This document shows positions 5,822 to 7,858 of a stretch of 7,858 nucleotides of DNA, in pieces. Source of the DNA: an uncultured Lachnospiraceae bacterium (GTDB lineage: Bacteria > Bacillota > Clostridia > Lachnospirales > Lachnospiraceae); contig CANQEC010000102.1 of the NCBI GenBank assembly GCA_947594335.1, forward strand, positions 1 to 7,858, written 5' to 3'. The stretch's first letter is position 1; the number at the start of each line of letters is the position of its first letter. The position numbers were made by a program, and so were the translations under genes. Under the pieces are notes generated by a model, which had not been told where the DNA came from, searched no databases, and saw only the letters and a list, made by a program, of their open reading frames with translations.

Positions 5822-6853
5822 CTACAGATCCCCCCGCTTCATCAGCAGGTAAACGACAAGAGGCGCTCCGATCACCGCCGTGATCGCTCCTAAAGGAAGC
5901 TCCACCGGCGACATGATATTTCTTGCCGTAAAGTCACAAAAGCCCGCCATCAGCCCGCCTCCGATCGCTGCGGCCGGTATCAGAATCCGGCTGTCCGCCG
6001 TGTTGAACGCAATCCGGCAGATATGCGGCACCGCAAGTCCGATAAAAGACACCGGCCCCGCAAAGGCCGTGACCACTGCCGTCAGCACACTTGAGATCAG
6101 GATCAGCGCGTACCGCACCAGACGGACATTGATCCCCATACTCTCCGCATAGCGGTCCCCCAGGTTGAGCGCGTTCAGCGGTTTCGCCAGCAGAAACGCC
6201 AGAAAGATCATCGGAAAGACGATCGCATAGAGCAGGCCGACCTGGCTCCAGGTAAATCCCGCAAAGCTTCCCATCGACCACATGGTAAACATCTGCAGGC
6301 TCTCCCGCTCGGCAAACGCGGTCATGATGCTGGTCGCCGCACTGCAGACATAGCCCGCCATCATGCCGATGATCAGCAGCGTGATGATGCTTTTTACCTT
6401 CCGGGCGGCAATGATCACAATGACCATGACGAGCATTGCGCCAAAAAATGCTCCCGCAAACAAAAACATCGGTGAAACGGAACGCGCGCCGAACGTGATG
6501 CCTCCGAGAAGAACCAGGCCGACAAACAGAGACGACCCGGAAGAGATTCCGAGTACATAAGGCTCCACAATCGGATTGGCAAAAAAAGTCTGAAGCAGAA
6601 AGCCTGCAACCGCAAGCGCCGCTCCTCCCGCGGCAGACGCCAGCGCGCGCGGAATCCGTATCCGGTAAATGATCAGATACCGGCTGTCCGTGACACTGAC
6701 TTTTCCCGCCAAGATCTGGAAGATATCCCTCACTGAGATATTTGCTGAACCGACACCTACATTTAAGAGAAAGATCAGAAAAAGTCCTCCCAGGAGGATA
6801 CAGAAAAGAAATACGTAATTGATGGCCGTCCGCATTTTCGGCACATTTTTCAT
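5822..6853 (-). CDS. FecCD/BtuC-family ABC transporter permease, probably corrinoid
   Basis: This 343-residue polytopic inner-membrane protein is of the FecCD family (PF01032), which forms the homodimeric channel of vitamin B12, heme and Fe-siderophore importers. Length and layout are typical. There is a first transmembrane segment at about 12-32 and the conserved RIPRALASAAGGAALAVAG (67-85). EPYVLGISSGSSL (97-109) corresponds to the family GxSSGA motif. GPVSFIGLAVPHICR (266-280) is the cytoplasmic region that contacts the ATPase. The C terminus ELPLGAITAVIGAPLVVYLL (318-337) is also diagnostic. The ATG at 6851-6853 was chosen because GAGGGGG (6860-6866) lies 6 nt upstream and the protein then starts like its relatives; the frame is open to 6919, but that extension would cross the leader and lacks a ribosome binding site. 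Only one permease gene is present, so a homodimer is expected. Substrate assignment rests on the adjacent cbiZ. Confidence 0.94.
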   Translation of the reverse strand: MKNVPKMRTAINYVFLFCILLGGLFLIFLLNVGVGSANISVRDIFQILAGKVSVTDSRYLIIYRIRIPRALASAAGGAALAVAGFLLQTFFANPIVEPYVLGISSGSSLFVGLVLLGGITFGARSVSPMFLFAGAFFGAMLVMVIVIIAARKVKSIITLLIIGMMAGYVCSAATSIMTAFAERESLQMFTMWSMGSFAGFTWSQVGLLYAIVFPMIFLAFLLAKPLNALNLGDRYAESMGINVRLVRYALILISSVLTAVVTAFAGPVSFIGLAVPHICRIAFNTADSRILIPAAAIGGGLMAGFCDFTARNIMSPVELPLGAITAVIGAPLVVYLLMKRGDL

Positions 6854-6873
6854 ATACAGCCCCCTCAAACAGA

Positions 6874-6890
6874 TCCCCGAAAACCGGGAA
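6874..6890 (-). other. Leader hairpin upstream of the permease gene
   Basis: In minus-strand RNA, UUCCCG pairs with CGGGGA around a 5-nt loop: six pairs, one G·U, which would be an A·C mismatch on the other strand. It lies in the leader of about 70 nt produced by the promoter at 6932-6960, ending 7 nt before the GAGGGGG ribosome binding site. It is too small to be a cobalamin riboswitch. A role in translation control is possible but unproven. Confidence 0.4.
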
Positions 6891-6931
6891 CTGCGTATTA
6901 TTCTGTGGTAAATCAGCAAAGCACGAACTCT

Positions 6932-6960
6932 ACTATACTTTATGCCTGTTTTTATGTCAA
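6932..6960 (-). promoter_or_regulatory. Strong sigma-A promoter between cbiZ and the transporter genes
   Basis: On the minus strand, a perfect TTGACA (6955-6960) is followed after exactly 17 nt by TATAGT (6932-6937, 5 of 6 consensus). The -35 box begins 10 nt after the cbiZ TGA stop. Transcription should start near 6925, about 70 nt before the permease ATG. CATAAA occurs twice in the spacer and could be part of an operator; this is speculative. The promoter lets the permease, ATPase, binding protein and TIM-barrel genes be expressed independently of cbiZ. No terminator is visible between cbiZ and this promoter, so read-through from upstream is also possible. Confidence 0.85.
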
Positions 6961-6970
6961 CATTTTTCGA

Positions 6971-7858
6971 TCAGGAAAGCCCGGTCTCCTCCCCTCCGGC
7001 AGAGATGCTTCCCGCCTGTTCTCCATCCATGATCAGCTTCATCAGTCCTTCCCCATAGGAAAGGATCAGCGGTATGATTTCCGACTGTTCCGCAGCGCTC
7101 CCGGCCGGAAGCGGCCAGATTTTCCCCTCCCCTATATGGAAGGAAACTGTCGAAACTGGCTCCGGAGTATCCATCTTCATCAGAATCCGCAAAGACGCCT
7201 CGCCCTCCCTTACCTCTTCCAGGGAAAGCATCCCCCAGATCGCCTGATCAAGCAGATGGGCGTAAAGCGAGGTATAGGTGACAAGCATACCGCGGCCAAG
7301 CAGCTCCTCAAGACACTCTTCAAACTCGGCCCGCGTTTTTTGGCCGGAATAATTCTGCCAGAGCACGTCATTCGTGATGCCGAAGCGGTCCATTCGCCTT
7401 ACGGCCTGATGCTGACGGGCGGGACACAGTCCGCTCTGCCGCTTCAGCGCCTCTTTGACCGCCGCCTTGACCGCCTTCCCGATCAGTTCCCCAAGCTTGC
7501 TGTGTTTTCCGGCGTTGGTCAGCCGAACCGGACTGTCCATATTCGCGGCAAGGATCGTTCCGTCCGTGCCGGATCCGGTGGCAAGTCCCATCGAATACCG
7601 GCTCGGCGCAAGCAGCTCCTGGAGCGCCGCCGTCTTCGCCTCCGTGCAGGTGACAAGCGCGCGTACCAGGGCATCCTCTGTCAGATCCACATTAAAGAAC
7701 AGCATAATATTGATGGTACCCGGTTTCGTCGCCGTCATCTCCCCGGCTTCCTCATGCCAGGAGGCGGTATCTCCGACTCTGCCTCCGTTCACTTCAATCC
7801 CGCCGGTCACGATGGCCGTGACAGCCGTCTCTTTCCAGCGCTCTGTCTTAACCGACAC
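6971..7858 (-). CDS. cbiZ: Adenosylcobinamide amidohydrolase CbiZ, 5'-truncated by window edge, with C-terminal extension
   Basis: CbiZ (PF01955) cleaves the amide bond that joins aminopropanol to the corrin ring of adenosylcobinamide (and, in some bacteria, pseudocobalamin), giving adenosylcobyric acid for rebuilding a preferred cobamide. The 295 visible codons show the family core: TAVTAIVTGGIEVNGGRVGD (11-30), KPGTINIMLFF (45-55), TEAKTAALQELLAPSRYS (72-89), GLATGSGTDG (91-100) and NAGKHSKLGELIG (115-127). The first codon at the edge is GTG and the frame is open. Because CbiZ proteins normally carry N-terminal sequence before this core, I treat the true start as lying beyond 7858. After the core (about residue 145) there are 150 more residues, helical and without transmembrane segments, that I cannot assign; family members are often shorter. 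The stop is TGA. Its position before BtuC/BtuD/BtuF-like genes points to corrinoid salvage from outside the cell. Confidence 0.93.
   Translation of the reverse strand: MSVKTERWKETAVTAIVTGGIEVNGGRVGDTASWHEEAGEMTATKPGTINIMLFFNVDLTEDALVRALVTCTEAKTAALQELLAPSRYSMGLATGSGTDGTILAANMDSPVRLTNAGKHSKLGELIGKAVKAAVKEALKRQSGLCPARQHQAVRRMDRFGITNDVLWQNYSGQKTRAEFEECLEELLGRGMLVTYTSLYAHLLDQAIWGMLSLEEVREGEASLRILMKMDTPEPVSTVSFHIGEGKIWPLPAGSAAEQSEIIPLILSYGEGLMKLIMDGEQAGSISAGGEETGLS

Noticed and set aside
5099..5893. Plus-strand 264-codon open frame opposite the ATPase gene
   Set aside because: Antisense shadow of an intact ABC ATPase; no domain, low-quality composition, and it runs across the intergenic spacer into the permease.
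1..7858. Mobile element, CRISPR array, tRNA or rRNA
   Set aside because: No transposase or integrase motifs, no regularly spaced direct repeats, and no tRNA-like or rRNA sequence were seen.

Overview
The window carries seven genes, all on the minus strand. It looks like chromosomal DNA of a moderately GC-rich Firmicute, most likely a gut Clostridia/Lachnospiraceae member. The reasons are AGGAGG-type ribosome binding sites, sigma-A-like promoters in AT-rich gaps, and protein families and wording typical of that group. The taxonomic call is inference; there is no rRNA or other marker gene.

Read in the direction of transcription (high to low coordinates), the first block (7858 to about 1990) is a corrinoid salvage and uptake locus. 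It holds a 5'-truncated CbiZ adenosylcobinamide amidohydrolase, a BtuC/FecCD-family permease, an ABC ATPase with an extra C-terminal domain of about 150 residues, a BtuF/FepB-type substrate-binding protein with a membrane anchor, and a xylose-isomerase-like TIM-barrel protein whose start lies 4 nt after the binding-protein stop. The simplest reading is that the ABC transporter imports a corrinoid. CbiZ then removes the aminopropanol/nucleotide-loop side, giving adenosylcobyric acid that the cell can rebuild with its preferred lower ligand. The TIM-barrel enzyme is the unexplained member. A near-consensus promoter (TTGACA, 17 nt, TATAGT) lies just downstream of the cbiZ stop, so the transporter genes can be transcribed without cbiZ.

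The transporter block ends in a 198-nt gap. This holds a 93-nt, three-helix inverted-repeat structure, then a 14-bp hairpin that probably terminates the operon, then an extended -10 promoter for the next gene.

The second block is a MATE-family efflux transporter (best start TTG at 1944). After a further AT-rich gap with a strong promoter comes the 5' part of a family-3 amino-acid-type ABC binding protein, which runs off the low-coordinate edge.

The other gaps (428-564, 4307-4492, 5705-5821, 6854-6970) contain ribosome binding sites, promoters or short inverted repeats but no further convincing genes. I saw no tRNA, rRNA, insertion sequence, CRISPR array or cobalamin riboswitch.
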